Counted from the first letter of the stretch, positions 34,912 through 44,768 are shown. The stretch: 64,000 nt of DNA from Roseovarius marisflavi (GCF_900142625.1 NZ_FRBN01000010.1:62001-126000), one strand, 5' to 3'. The notes: generated by a model not told the origin, from the letters alone. Made by a program: numbers and translations.

Positions 34912-35520
34912 CTAGAGCGGCGGCAGGCCCGTCACCTCGCCCTCGCGGATCACCGCCGGGTCATAGGCCTTGCGTGCGAAGACCTCGCGCACCATCGGCT
35001 CGAAGGTCGCAAGCGGCTCGGCCACGTAATCGGGATCAAACGAGGCCTGATCCCACCGCTCGCAGAACGCCGCGCAGCTTTCAAAGCAGGGATGATCCTT
35101 GAACTGATCGCGCGCGTTGCGATCCCAGCCATAGTGGTGGCCGTAATAGAGCATCTGGAAAATGCCGTGATGTTCCACCACCCAGGCCACATCCCACCGC
35201 ACGAACGGGCGGATCACCTCGGCCGAGAACCTGTCGTGGTTCTGCGGCGCAAGCCCGTCGCCGATGTCATGCAAAAGCGTGCCCACGACCCAGTCGATAT
35301 CGGCCCCCTCGCGCAACGCGCGGCTTGCCGATTGAAGCCCGTGATCAAGCCGGGTGATCCGATAGCCTTCAAGCGAGACCTCGCCCTGACGGCGCAGCTC
35401 GTCCAGCACCCGGTCGGCGGTCAGCGAAAGATAGGGTTTTTCGAGGCGTTCAAGAAGCTCGTAATCCTCCTTGGTGCCATCCTTCATCTGGGTAAAGTTG
35501 ACTGTCTGGCGCTCGCTCAT
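34912..35520 (-). CDS. HD-domain phosphohydrolase-like protein
   Basis: 202 residues. The HD metal-binding set is visible as H in RLDHGLQSA, HD in TLLHDIGDGLAP, a His pair in VVEHHGIF and Asp in the C-terminal half. The arrangement resembles the COG4341/PhnZ-like branch of predicted HD hydrolases, some of which are oxygenases with a mixed-valence di-iron site; the substrate here is unknown. Same strand as pdhA but separated by over 120 bp and the pdh operator, so likely its own unit. Start is the ATG at 35520. Confidence 0.85.
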   Translation of the reverse strand: MSERQTVNFTQMKDGTKEDYELLERLEKPYLSLTADRVLDELRRQGEVSLEGYRITRLDHGLQSASRALREGADIDWVVGTLLHDIGDGLAPQNHDRFSAEVIRPFVRWDVAWVVEHHGIFQMLYYGHHYGWDRNARDQFKDHPCFESCAAFCERWDQASFDPDYVAEPLATFEPMVREVFARKAYDPAVIREGEVTGLPPL

Positions 35521-35618
35521 CGCTCATGATCCTTTGCTGATCAGTCCCAAAAGGGGGGAATACGGCAAGGGTAGGCCGCCGCTGGACGATCCGACAAGCG
35601 GATTCTCTTTGTGCGAGG

Positions 35619-35915
35619 TCAGCGGATGACGATTTCGTCGCTGCGCAACAGGCCGAGCACATCGCGCGCCTGTTGATCCAGAAGATCAAGGTCAAGATAG
35701 GTATCCGACAGCCGGTGCGTCAGGTTTTCCATCCGCGCCACTTGCGTGTTCAACTGATCAAGCTGGGCCTGCAACAGCGTGCTTTGCGCGTCGATTTCAG
35801 CGCGGCGGAACAGGCCGTAATCCCCCTGCACGGCGGCAAAGGTGAAATACGCGCCCAAAAAGAACGCCACCGTGAAAAAGATAAGCATGCCCCAGGGCCT
35901 GTTGCGGGTGTTCAT
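35619..35915 (-). CDS. ftsB: Septum formation initiator FtsB/DivIC
   Basis: Bitopic division protein of 98 residues: short cytoplasmic end, one TM helix (about residues 10-28, MLIFFTVAFFLGAYFTFAAV), then a periplasmic coiled coil (QSTLLQAQLDQLNTQVARME). It forms a complex with FtsL and FtsQ. The ATG at 35915 (MNTRNRPWG) was chosen over a start six codons upstream. In many alphaproteobacteria ftsB lies near the pdh genes after eno, which fits. Confidence 0.88.
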   Translation of the reverse strand: MNTRNRPWGMLIFFTVAFFLGAYFTFAAVQGDYGLFRRAEIDAQSTLLQAQLDQLNTQVARMENLTHRLSDTYLDLDLLDQQARDVLGLLRSDEIVIR

Positions 35916-36043
35916 ACGCGTGGTCTGCCTCATTATCCGCCTCTGACGGGCGGTCTGGGCACCATGCCACAGCGCGCGCAGTTTGTGAATCCCCTTTCAC
36001 AGGATTTGCTGGCGCTTTACGGTACGCCCTAAAGGAGAGTTTG

Positions 36044-37675
36044 ATGCAAGACACACCGCCCCCTGTTGCCCCCCAATGGCATGACGCGCTCAATCAGCCC
36101 GCCCTGCGCGGTGACCTTGACCTATGGGCCAGCGATCCGGCGCTTCAGACCCATGCGGCGGCGGCGGGGGCGGACGTGGGGCATCTGGCCTCTTACGGCG
36201 CGCGGATCGGCACCGCCGAGATGCGCCGCCTCGGCGAAGAGGCCAACCGCCATGCGCCCGAGCTGGTGCTGTTTGACACCGGTGGTCGCCGCCTTGACGA
36301 GGTGCGCTTTCACCCGGCCTATCATCAGCTGATGCAGGTCGGCATCGGCGCGGGCTATGCCGCGATCGCCTATGAGGGCGGGCAGGGCGGTCATGCGAGC
36401 CACGCCGCGATGGTCTATCTCACCTCTCAGGTCGAGGCGGGCGTGTGCTGTCCGATGACCATGACCTATGCCGCCGTGCCGGCCCTCAAGGCCGACAAGG
36501 CGCTGTTTGCGACTTGGGTGCCCAAACTGGTGGCGCGCGCCTATGACGGGATGCCAAGGCCCTTGGCACGCAAGGCCGGGGCGACGCTTGGCATGGCGAT
36601 GACCGAAAAGCAGGGCGGCTCTGATCTGCGCCACACAAGCACCACCGCCACGCCCGAGGGCGATCTTTATCGGCTTGAGGGGCACAAATGGTTCTGTTCG
36701 GCGCCAATGTCGGACGGGTTTCTTACGCTGGCGCAGGCGCCCGGCGGGTTGACCTGTTTCCTGGTGCCGCGCTGGCTTGAAGGGGGGCGCAACGCGATCC
36801 ATCTGCAACGGCTCAAGGACAAGATGGGCAATCGCGCCAATGCCTCGGCGGAAATCGAATATCACGGCGCCTATGCCCACCGCTTGGGCGATGAGGGCGC
36901 AGGTATCGCGACGATCATCGAAATGGTCCATCACACCCGGCTTGATACCGCTCTGGCCCCTGCGGGCCTGATGCGGGCGGCGCTGGATCAGGCGCGCCAC
37001 TGGGTGCAGCAACGCTCTGTGTCCGAGGCGATGCTGATTGATCAGCCGCTGATGCGGCAGGTGCTGGCCGATCTTTGCCTCGACTGGGAAGGATCGCTTG
37101 CGCTTGGGCTTCATGTGGCGCGGGCCTTTGACGGCACCACGCCGCAGGACCGCGCATTTGCGCGCCTTGCGGTGGGTTTGGCCAAATTCATCAACAACAA
37201 GCTCTGCCCCGGCGTGATTTCCGAGGCGATGGAATGCCTGGGTGGCATGGGCTATGTCGAGGATACCGGCATGCCGCGGCTTTACCGCGAGGCGCCGCTG
37301 AATTCGATCTGGGAAGGGTCGGGCAATGTCATTTGCCTTGATATCCTGCGCACCCTGCGCCGTGAACCGCTTGCGGGCGAAAGCCTGATCGCGGAACTTG
37401 GTGCGGCGACGGGGCATGACCGCGCCTTTGATGCGGCCCTCAAGGCGCATATGCAGAAATTTCCAAAACTGCCCGACGTGGCGCAGGCGCGGTGGTACTG
37501 CGAAAGCCTTGCGACGCTGCTGACTGCCTCGGTTTTGATCCGTAACGCGCCCAACGAGATCTCGGGTGCCTATATCGCCGCGCGCCTGTCGGGCGCGCGC
37601 GGTCGCGTGGCCGGGGCGATGGGCGGGTTGGATTGCGCGGCGGTTCTGGCGCGTCTTGGCAATGGCGAAAGATAA
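36044..37675 (+). CDS. aidB: Acyl-CoA dehydrogenase family protein, AidB-like
   Basis: FAD-binding protein of 543 residues, close to E. coli AidB (541). Signature segments: GMAMTEKQGGSDLR, WFCSAPMSDGFL, RLKDKMGNRANASAEIEY, MGYVEDTGMPRLYREAPLNSIWEGSGNVICLDILR. AidB is part of the adaptive response to alkylating damage and binds DNA through its C-terminal domain. The ATG at 36044 follows AAAGGAGAG. Divergent from ftsB, single gene. No ada or alkB is near, so control by the Ada response is not shown. Confidence 0.9.
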   Translation: MQDTPPPVAPQWHDALNQPALRGDLDLWASDPALQTHAAAAGADVGHLASYGARIGTAEMRRLGEEANRHAPELVLFDTGGRRLDEVRFHPAYHQLMQVGIGAGYAAIAYEGGQGGHASHAAMVYLTSQVEAGVCCPMTMTYAAVPALKADKALFATWVPKLVARAYDGMPRPLARKAGATLGMAMTEKQGGSDLRHTSTTATPEGDLYRLEGHKWFCSAPMSDGFLTLAQAPGGLTCFLVPRWLEGGRNAIHLQRLKDKMGNRANASAEIEYHGAYAHRLGDEGAGIATIIEMVHHTRLDTALAPAGLMRAALDQARHWVQQRSVSEAMLIDQPLMRQVLADLCLDWEGSLALGLHVARAFDGTTPQDRAFARLAVGLAKFINNKLCPGVISEAMECLGGMGYVEDTGMPRLYREAPLNSIWEGSGNVICLDILRTLRREPLAGESLIAELGAATGHDRAFDAALKAHMQKFPKLPDVAQARWYCESLATLLTASVLIRNAPNEISGAYIAARLSGARGRVAGAMGGLDCAAVLARLGNGER

Positions 37676-37695
37676 ATTCACAAAATTAGATGTGT

Positions 37696-37709
37696 TTGAT
37701 TTGGATCAA
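37696..37709 (+). promoter_or_regulatory. Perfect FNR/FnrL box
   Basis: TTGATTTGGATCAA: exact TTGAT-N4-ATCAA consensus, 87 bp before the start of the DsrE-like gene. FNR-family proteins such as FnrL bind this site under low oxygen (established). It lies 20 bp after the aidB-like stop, so it serves the downstream gene. Confidence 0.8.
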
Positions 37710-37796
37710 CGCCTTTCGTCGGGCGTGTATCTTAGGGTGGGGCGGTAAACCGTCATTCAAGGTTCATCTTTACCTGCACCCGAAAGGATATATCCG

Positions 37797-38234
37797 ATGC
37801 GAAAAACGCTTGCTGCCGCCACGCTTGGCCTTGCCGCCCTGACCACAAGCCCCGCTGTCGCCGAAGAGGCGCCCAAACTGGTGACCATCCTCACCAGCCC
37901 CGACGCCCAGACCCAGTTGATGGGAATGGTGCTGACCATGCAGTCGATGCAGCAGGGGGCCGAGGCCTATATGCTGCTTTGCGGCCCGGCGGGCGATCTG
38001 GCACTCAAGGAGGCCCCTGCCGCCGCCACCGCACCGCAAAAACCAAAGGGCATGAGCCCGCAGGGCCTGATGCAGACCATCATGGCCAAGGGCGGCGTGG
38101 TCGAAGTCTGTGCAATTTACTTGCCCAACAAGGGGATTGAGGCATCAGCCTTGCTTGATGGTGTGAGCGCGGCCAAACCGCCGGCGGTGGCCGCGCGTTT
38201 GCTGGCCGACAAGACGCGGATCATGTCCTTTTAA
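37797..38234 (+). CDS. Exported DsrE-like protein
   Basis: 145 residues. Signal peptide at 1-22 (MRKTLAAATLGLAALTTSPAVA). The mature part looks like a DsrE/DsrF-type fold: strand LVTILTSPDAQTQLMGMVL, GAEAYMLLCGPAGDLAL, then an insert and VVEVCAIYLPNKGIEASALL, with a Cys at the place where DsrE proteins carry the sulfur. Periplasmic DsrE-like proteins are known near sulfur and copper functions. It is preceded by a perfect FNR box, so probably made under low oxygen. Ribosome site GAAAGGATATATCC. Convergent with holC. Confidence 0.8.
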   Translation: MRKTLAAATLGLAALTTSPAVAEEAPKLVTILTSPDAQTQLMGMVLTMQSMQQGAEAYMLLCGPAGDLALKEAPAAATAPQKPKGMSPQGLMQTIMAKGGVVEVCAIYLPNKGIEASALLDGVSAAKPPAVAARLLADKTRIMSF

Positions 38235-38296
38235 CGCCAGAAAGAGGCTGGGGGCAGAGAGAGCGAGGCGGCCTGTCAGGGCCGATGAGCGCGCGC

Positions 38297-38755
38297 TCAG
38301 GCCTCGGCCTTTTTCTCCCAGCGGCCCGAGCCTTCGGACCAGTATTGCGCCGAACAGCCCGCGCCGGTGAGCGCCTTCCACTGGGCGCGCGCCACGCTAA
38401 GCGCGGCGTCGTCATTGCCGTCAAAAAGGATACAGACCCGCTCCAGCGCCTGTACCTCTTCGGGGGGCACTTCGGCGCCGTCAATGCTCATCACGCAGAC
38501 CGCCCCATTGGGCCGCTCGGGCGCGGTGCCAAGCAGGATCGGCTGATCTGCCTCATGCTCCGCCCCTTCAAGACCGTGCGGCAAAAACCCGTCCTCGGGC
38601 CCAAGCCAGAGCTTTTCGTCAAGCCATTCCATCCGTGCCCGGTCGCGCCCGCGCACCATGACACGCCAGCCCGCGCCCTGTGCCTTGCCCAAAAGCATGG
38701 GCAAGGTCACCTCTAGCGGCGTGCGTGTCAGGTGATAGAAATAGGCCGCCCCCAT
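38297..38755 (-). CDS. holC: DNA polymerase III chi subunit
   Basis: Clamp-loader accessory subunit that links the polymerase to single-strand binding protein. 152 residues: MGAAYFYHLTRTPLE at the start, GWRVMVRGRDRARMEWLDEKLW, and the C-terminal core VCILFDGNDDAAL, RAQWKAL. The ATG at 38755 shares a base with the pepA stop (TGATG), so translation is coupled; pepA-holC is a common pair. Confidence 0.93.
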   Translation of the reverse strand: MGAAYFYHLTRTPLEVTLPMLLGKAQGAGWRVMVRGRDRARMEWLDEKLWLGPEDGFLPHGLEGAEHEADQPILLGTAPERPNGAVCVMSIDGAEVPPEEVQALERVCILFDGNDDAALSVARAQWKALTGAGCSAQYWSEGSGRWEKKAEA

Positions 38756-40230
38756 CACTCTTGCTCAAGCATGTCCGCGATCATCCGGTTGAGCGATATC
38801 ACGCCCCAGCCGGTCGCGCCGCGGGGCGCATAGGCGGTTTCGGCCTTCACGCTGGCCACCCCGGCGATATCGAGGTGAATCCACGGCATGTCATCCTTGA
38901 CGAAGCGCTTGATGAACTGCGCCGCCGTGATCGAGCCGGCCTCGCGCCCGCCGACGTTCTTCACATCGGCGATCTGACTTTTGAGCTTGTCGTCATAGGC
39001 CTGCCCCATCGGCATCCGCCAGGCACCTTCGCCCTCGGCCTCGGCCGCCTTGAGGAAGGCCTTGCACAGATCGTCATCGTTGGAAAACACGCCGGCGTTT
39101 TCATTGCCAAGCCCGACGATGATCGCGCCGGTCAGGGTGGCAAGGTCGATCACGCCGCGCGGTTTGTAATGTTCCTGCGCGTACCAGATCACATCGGCCA
39201 GCACCAGGCGCCCCTCGGCATCGGTGTTGATCACTTCGATGGTGTCGCCCTTCATCGAGGTCACCACATCGCCGGGGCGGGTGGCGCGATCCGAGGGCAT
39301 GTTTTCCACCAGGCCGACAAGACCGACCACATTGGCCTTCGCCTTGCGCAGGGCCAGCGTGCGCATCGTGCCCGCGACCACTGCGGCGCCGCCCATATCC
39401 ATGGTCATGTCTTCCATGCCGGCGGCGGGCTTGAGGCTGATGCCGCCGGTGTCAAACACCACGCCCTTGCCGACAAGCGCCAGCGGCGCCTCGCCCTTGG
39501 GTCCGCCCAGCCATTCCATCACGGCAATTTTCGACGGCGTCGCACTGCCGTGGCCGACGCAGAGCAGGGAGCCCATGCCCAGCTTTTCCATCTCGGCCTC
39601 GTCCAGAACGCTGATCTTGAGGCCCAGATCCTTGAGCGCCTCGATCCGCTTGGCAAACTCGGTGGTGGTCAGGTGGTTGGCCGGATCAGACACCAGATCT
39701 CGGGTAAAGAACACGCCCTCGGCGAGGGCCTGAACGGTGGCCGCCTCCGCTTTGACCTCGTCGGGTTTGCCCACCATCAGCGTGACACCGCCGGCCAGCT
39801 TGGCCTCGGCGGTCTTGTGGGTGACGAATTCATAGGCCCGAAGCACCAGTCCAAGCACAAGCTCGCCAGGGCGGCGCAGCGAGCCGCCGAGCACCAGAAC
39901 CGCCTTGTCGCCCTTGGCCCGGCCAAGCGCCGCACCGGCGCGGCGGGTCTCGGTGATGCTGGCGTTGCGCGGCAGGCAGACCACGTCAAGCGCCTCGGCC
40001 GCAAGCCCCGCAGGCCAGCCAAGGCTGATCACATCGCCGGGTTTTTTCTTCTCGAAAGCGCCTTTTTCGACCATCCGCGCCAGCACGCCTTTGGTCAGCC
40101 GGTTGACGCGCCGCGCGGCGGGGTCAAGCTTGCCATCGGGGGTGACAAAGACCGCGACGCGGCCCTCTGCCGTGGCAATGGCATCAAGATCGGTCTCTTC
40201 AAAGGCAACGGAAACGGGCGTAGTCATCAA
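38755..40230 (-). CDS. pepA: Leucyl aminopeptidase
   Basis: Dizinc M17 aminopeptidase of 491 residues, cytoplasmic, releases N-terminal residues from peptides. Metal and catalytic motifs are intact: VGKGVVFDTGGISLKP with the catalytic Lys, MKGDTIEVINTDAEGRLVLAD with NTDAEGRL, and the C-terminal HLDIAG. The start ATG at 40230 has AAGGAGCC upstream. First gene of the pepA-holC operon, divergent from lptF. Confidence 0.96.
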   Translation of the reverse strand: MMTTPVSVAFEETDLDAIATAEGRVAVFVTPDGKLDPAARRVNRLTKGVLARMVEKGAFEKKKPGDVISLGWPAGLAAEALDVVCLPRNASITETRRAGAALGRAKGDKAVLVLGGSLRRPGELVLGLVLRAYEFVTHKTAEAKLAGGVTLMVGKPDEVKAEAATVQALAEGVFFTRDLVSDPANHLTTTEFAKRIEALKDLGLKISVLDEAEMEKLGMGSLLCVGHGSATPSKIAVMEWLGGPKGEAPLALVGKGVVFDTGGISLKPAAGMEDMTMDMGGAAVVAGTMRTLALRKAKANVVGLVGLVENMPSDRATRPGDVVTSMKGDTIEVINTDAEGRLVLADVIWYAQEHYKPRGVIDLATLTGAIIVGLGNENAGVFSNDDDLCKAFLKAAEAEGEGAWRMPMGQAYDDKLKSQIADVKNVGGREAGSITAAQFIKRFVKDDMPWIHLDIAGVASVKAETAYAPRGATGWGVISLNRMIADMLEQE

Positions 40231-40354
40231 CAGGCTCCTTTATGTCGGTTCCCCAAGACCTAGCGTGCCTTTGCCGCGATGACCAGTTAGCAGTTTTCCC
40301 TCGGACTCAATTCCGATAAGTTGCCGGACAAGTCAGCTGTACGTGGGGGGTAAT

Positions 40355-41497
40355 TTGACCAGATTCGACAGATACATGCTGTCGCAATTCATGGTTTTGT
40401 TCGGTTTCTTTGCGCTTGTCCTGGTATCCATTGTCTGGATCAACAAGGCGGTGCGGATGTTTGACCGGCTGATCGCGGATGGCCAGTCTGCCTGGGTCTT
40501 TCTGGAATTCACGGCATTGACACTGCCGGGGGTGATCGGTGTTGTCTTGCCGATCGCGGCTTTTGCGGCGGTGGTCTATGTGGTCAACCGCATGAGCACC
40601 GAAAGCGAGCTTACAGTGGTGCAGGCCACGGGATATTCGCCGCTGCGCCTGTTGCGCCCCGCGATCATATTCGGGTTGATCATCACGGTGATGATGTCCT
40701 TGCTGTCGCATTTTCTTATTCCGACAAGCCTGACCCAACTGCGCCTGCGCCAGCATGAGGTATCGCGCAATATCTCCGCGAAACTATTGAGTGAGGGCGA
40801 GTTTCTGCACCCTGCGCCGGGTGTCACGCTTTATGTTCGCGACGTCACGCCGCAGGGCGAACTCAAGGATGTGTTCCTGTCGGATCGCCGCAGCCCGGAA
40901 ACTCCGGTCACCTATACCTCGGCCCATGCCTATCTTGTGGTGGAAAGCGGCGGTATCAAGCTTGTGATGGTGGATGGGCTTGCGCAAATCCTGCGCCAGC
41001 CGGGCAATCGCCTGTTCACCACGCATTTCGATGATTTCTCTTATGATGTCAGTGCGTTGATAAGTCGTTCCGCGATCAACCTTAACCGGGTTTCCTATAT
41101 CATGACGCCAGAGTTGCTGACGCACCCGCATGCGGTGGCGGAGCGTACAAAAAGCACCTATGGCATCGTCATGTCCGAAGTGCATGGCCGTTTTACCCGC
41201 GCGCTGCTTGGGCTGATTGGCGCAATGATGGGCTTTGCGGCGCTGCTTGTCGGGGGCTACAGCAGATTTGGCGTTTGGCGTCAGATCCTGCTGGCCTTTG
41301 CTCTGTTGGTGCTTGTCAAGGTTGTCGAGGGCATGGTCGTGGGGCCGGTTCTTGCCAATGGTGCCCTCTGGCCGATCCTTTATATGCCGACCCTTCTGGG
41401 CGCTTTGGCGTCGCTTTTGCTGATCTTCGTCGCCTCGCGACCGGGCCTGTTCTGGCGGTTTTTCGCGCGCTGGGCGCGTGCCGAGGTGGCGGCATGA
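40355..41497 (+). CDS. lptF: LPS export permease LptF
   Basis: Inner-membrane subunit of the LptB2FG transporter that extracts lipopolysaccharide. About 380 residues: TM helices at both ends (LSQFMVLFGFFALVLVSIVW; LGLIGAMMGFAALLVGG) and a periplasmic jellyroll between. The start is uncertain: I prefer TTG at 40355 because GGGGGG lies 4 nt before it and the product then begins LTRFDRYMLSQ like relatives; GTG at 40343 is the alternative. It overlaps lptG by 4 bp. Confidence 0.9.
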   Translation: MTRFDRYMLSQFMVLFGFFALVLVSIVWINKAVRMFDRLIADGQSAWVFLEFTALTLPGVIGVVLPIAAFAAVVYVVNRMSTESELTVVQATGYSPLRLLRPAIIFGLIITVMMSLLSHFLIPTSLTQLRLRQHEVSRNISAKLLSEGEFLHPAPGVTLYVRDVTPQGELKDVFLSDRRSPETPVTYTSAHAYLVVESGGIKLVMVDGLAQILRQPGNRLFTTHFDDFSYDVSALISRSAINLNRVSYIMTPELLTHPHAVAERTKSTYGIVMSEVHGRFTRALLGLIGAMMGFAALLVGGYSRFGVWRQILLAFALLVLVKVVEGMVVGPVLANGALWPILYMPTLLGALASLLLIFVASRPGLFWRFFARWARAEVAA

Positions 41498-42585
41498 TCC
41501 TGCACTACTATCTCGCGCGCCGCTTTTTCTGGAGCGTTCTGGGGGTGGCGGCCGTGCTGGCCGTCGTGCTGGCGCTGATTGATCTGGTGGATGAGCTGAA
41601 CGATTATCCGCACCTGCCGTTCGCCAGGGTGCTTGGAGTGGTCGCGCTCAAGATGCCCGAAGCGAATTACGAGATTTTGCCGCTGGTGATGGTCCTGGCC
41701 TCGGCGGCGCTTTTCCTGCGATTGTCGCGCAGTTCAGAGTTGGTGGTGCTGCGGGCCTCGGGGCGTTCGGCAATCCGCGGGCTGGTGGCCCCGGCCGTGG
41801 TGGCGCTTGGCATCGGCCTTGTCGGGCTGGCGATGGGCAATCCGATCGTGGCGGCCACTGCAAAGCGCTATCACGATCTGGTCAATACCTTGGATGGGCG
41901 CGGCTCTGCTATATTGGCCATCGCCAGTGAGGGACTGTGGCTGCGCCAGGGCGGAGACGGCGGCCAGACGGTGATTTTTGCCGCCCGCGCCAGCTCTGAT
42001 CTGGCTGTTCTCTTTGAACCGAATTTTGTCGATTTCGCCCCCGGTGGCCAGCCTCTGCGCCGCATAAGTGCCGCGGCCGCACGACTCGGAGACGGGGCGT
42101 GGGAGTTGAGCGACGTCAAAATCTGGGACCTCTCGAAAGGCGTCAACTCCGAAGCCACGGCGAAGCGGCTTGCCAGCCTTTCGATTCCCTCGGAGCTGAC
42201 CCGCGACCGGATTGTCGACAGCTTTGGCAAACCGATCTATATCCCGATCTGGGACCTGCCCAGGTTTATCACCCAGCTTGAACAGGCCGGATTTTCGGCG
42301 CGCCGCTATGCGATCTGGTTTCAGACCCAATTGGCCAGCCCGGTCTTCCTTGTGGCGCTGGTGCTTAGTTCTGCGGCCTTTACAATGGGCCATGCGCGTG
42401 GCCGTAATACCGGCCTGTCGGTGTTGACGGCGGTACTCTTGGGCTTTGGGCTGCACTATGTTCGCAATTTTGCCCTGATCCTTGGTGAGAACGGCCAGAT
42501 CCCGATTCTTCTGGCGGCCTGGGCACCGCCTGTGGCCGCGCTTTTGCTGGCGATCGGTATTTTGTTGCATCTGGAGGACGGATGA
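41494..42585 (+). CDS. lptG: LPS export permease LptG
   Basis: Second permease of LptB2FG, 363 residues. N-terminal helix MILHYYLARRFFWSVLGVAA, paired helices, jellyroll domain around residues 130-260 and C-terminal helices (TQLASPVFLVALVLSSAAF). The ATG at 41494 lies in the lptF stop (ATGA) and its own stop overlaps lptD (ATGA), so the three are coupled. Confidence 0.93.
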   Translation: MILHYYLARRFFWSVLGVAAVLAVVLALIDLVDELNDYPHLPFARVLGVVALKMPEANYEILPLVMVLASAALFLRLSRSSELVVLRASGRSAIRGLVAPAVVALGIGLVGLAMGNPIVAATAKRYHDLVNTLDGRGSAILAIASEGLWLRQGGDGGQTVIFAARASSDLAVLFEPNFVDFAPGGQPLRRISAAAARLGDGAWELSDVKIWDLSKGVNSEATAKRLASLSIPSELTRDRIVDSFGKPIYIPIWDLPRFITQLEQAGFSARRYAIWFQTQLASPVFLVALVLSSAAFTMGHARGRNTGLSVLTAVLLGFGLHYVRNFALILGENGQIPILLAAWAPPVAALLLAIGILLHLEDG

Positions 42586-44768
42586 CCCTGTTTGCTCGAC
42601 TTTTCAGCTCAGTCGCTCTGATCGCGGCGCTGATCATGACGGCGGTTTCGGCGCAAGAGGCTGCGCCTCAGCCCGCCGTTCTGGTCGCGGACGATGTGCG
42701 TGTGACGGCCGATGATCAACTGATTGCAACCGGCAATGTCGAGGCGCTGTATCAGGGCCGCCGCCTGACGGCGCGCAAGATCATCTATGACCGCGCGTCC
42801 GACCGATTGCTGATCACCGGGCCACTGACCCTTACCGAGGGGGGCAATACGGTCATTCTTGGCGATAGTGCCGAGCTGGACCGCGACATGCAGAGCGGTC
42901 TTTTGTTCGGGGCGCGAATCGTCATGGAGGATCAGCTACAGCTGGCGGCGACTGAAATGCGCCGTGTCGATGGCCGTATGACACAGCTTTACAAAGCTGC
43001 TGTGACCTCTTGCCGGGTCTGCGAAACCGGGCGCCCGCCGCTCTGGCAAATCCGCGCAGAGCGGGTGGTGCATGATGCCGATGAACGCCAGCTTTATTTC
43101 CACAACGCCCAGTTCCGGGTGCTGGATGTTCCGGTGTTCTACCTGCCACGCCTGCGTTTGCCCGACCCTACGGTCGAGCGCGCTACGGGATTTCTGACGC
43201 CCTCTGTTGAAAATTCCTCGGTTTTGGGCATCGGCGTCAGGGTGCCCTATTTTATCGTGCTTGGCGATCACCGCGATCTGACGCTTGCTCCGTTCTGGTC
43301 GACGAAGTCGCGCCGTCTTGAGCTGCGCTATCGTCAGGCGTTCCGGCGGGGCACGATCGAGTTCAACGGCGCGGTGGCGGATGACGATTTCAATTCACCC
43401 TCCAGCCGGGGTTATCTTTTTGGGGGGGGCCGGTTTGATCTGAACCGCGATTTTGTGCTGCGATTTGGGATTGAGGTCGTGAGCGACGACACGTTCCTTC
43501 TGGATCACGATTTTTCCGACAAGGACCGGCTTGAGAGCGAGATCTCGATCGAGCGCGCACGACGCGACGAATATATCCGCGGCGCGTTCACTCATTTTCA
43601 GTCGCTGCGGGTCAATGAACCCCGCGCGACCCTGCCGTCAATTGTCGGCAATGGCGACTATGAGCGGCGTTTCTTTCCGCGCCGTCTGGGCGGGGAACTG
43701 CGGTTTTCGGCCGAGGCGCAAAGCTCTTATCGCTCGTCCGATCTGACCACTGACGGGCCCGATTTTGACCGGTTTTCCGATGGGCGTGACGTAACGCGTC
43801 TGACCTCGGCCCTGGATTGGCAACGCAACTGGACTCTGCCTGCGGGCGTGCTTGCATCGGTCCAGACCGGCGTGGTGGTGGATCATTTTCAAATCGCTCA
43901 GGCAGGGACGACCAGCGTGTCGGACGCGACCGAGCTGACCCCGAGGGGCGCGGTGCAATTGCGTTGGCCGCTGATAAAATCCAACCGGCACGGTGTCACC
44001 CATGTGGTTGAACCGGTGGTGCAGATGGCGTGGTCAGGGGGCTCAAACCCCAATGTTCCGCTGGAGGAAAGCACCGCCGTCGAATTCGACGAGGGCAATC
44101 TTTTCAATGTGTCGCGCTTTACAGCACCTGACCGGCGCGAGCGCGGCTATAGCGCGGCTTATGGCGCCACCTGGACCAGGATCGACCCGACCGGCTGGCA
44201 GGGGTCGCTTGCCCTGGGGCAGGTGCTGCGCGACCAGCGGTTATTTGAGGCAGATGGGATTACGCCATCCTTTACCAAGTCCTCGGGCCTGCGTGACCGC
44301 ACCTCTGATGTGTTGGTCGCGGCACAGTTTCAGAATCGCAACGGGCTGACGGTGACCGGACGCAGCCTGCTTGAAAACCTCTTTGACAGCCCCAAGGCCG
44401 AGGCGCGTGCAAGCTGGCGCAACGACAGGACCAAGGTCGCTGCCACCTACACATGGCTGGCCAATGATCCGGATGAAAACCGCAATGGCTCGGTGTCGGA
44501 ATGGGCCTTTGACGGCAGCTATCGCTTTGCCCGCCATTGGACCGGCAGCGCCGACTGGCGCTATGACGTGGCCGCTGACCGCAGCGTGCGTGCCGGCGTT
44601 GGCATGACCTATTCCAACGAATGCGTGGATGTGACGCTTTCGGCCTCGCGCCGCTTTACCTCATCGACTATCCTTGAACCCGAAACCAACTTCAGCTTTA
44701 CCGTGGGGCTACGGGGCTTTTCGGCCGCGACGCGCGATAAAAGCTTTACTCGGAAATGCAGGAAATAA
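42582..44768 (+). CDS. lptD: LPS assembly protein LptD
   Basis: Outer-membrane beta-barrel that places lipopolysaccharide in the outer leaflet. 728 residues: signal peptide to about residue 25 (ALIMTAVSAQE), OstA-like periplasmic domain (VTADDQLIATGNVEALYQGRRLTA), then the barrel with many alternating strands. Four Cys occur (CRVCE, NECVD, RKCRK), which fits the inter-domain disulfides of LptD. Its barrel folding partner SurA is encoded next. Confidence 0.95.
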   Translation: MTLFARLFSSVALIAALIMTAVSAQEAAPQPAVLVADDVRVTADDQLIATGNVEALYQGRRLTARKIIYDRASDRLLITGPLTLTEGGNTVILGDSAELDRDMQSGLLFGARIVMEDQLQLAATEMRRVDGRMTQLYKAAVTSCRVCETGRPPLWQIRAERVVHDADERQLYFHNAQFRVLDVPVFYLPRLRLPDPTVERATGFLTPSVENSSVLGIGVRVPYFIVLGDHRDLTLAPFWSTKSRRLELRYRQAFRRGTIEFNGAVADDDFNSPSSRGYLFGGGRFDLNRDFVLRFGIEVVSDDTFLLDHDFSDKDRLESEISIERARRDEYIRGAFTHFQSLRVNEPRATLPSIVGNGDYERRFFPRRLGGELRFSAEAQSSYRSSDLTTDGPDFDRFSDGRDVTRLTSALDWQRNWTLPAGVLASVQTGVVVDHFQIAQAGTTSVSDATELTPRGAVQLRWPLIKSNRHGVTHVVEPVVQMAWSGGSNPNVPLEESTAVEFDEGNLFNVSRFTAPDRRERGYSAAYGATWTRIDPTGWQGSLALGQVLRDQRLFEADGITPSFTKSSGLRDRTSDVLVAAQFQNRNGLTVTGRSLLENLFDSPKAEARASWRNDRTKVAATYTWLANDPDENRNGSVSEWAFDGSYRFARHWTGSADWRYDVAADRSVRAGVGMTYSNECVDVTLSASRRFTSSTILEPETNFSFTVGLRGFSAATRDKSFTRKCRK

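Noticed and set aside
38680..40263. 527-residue plus-strand open frame
   Set aside because: Antisense shadow of pepA, which has complete M17 peptidase motifs.
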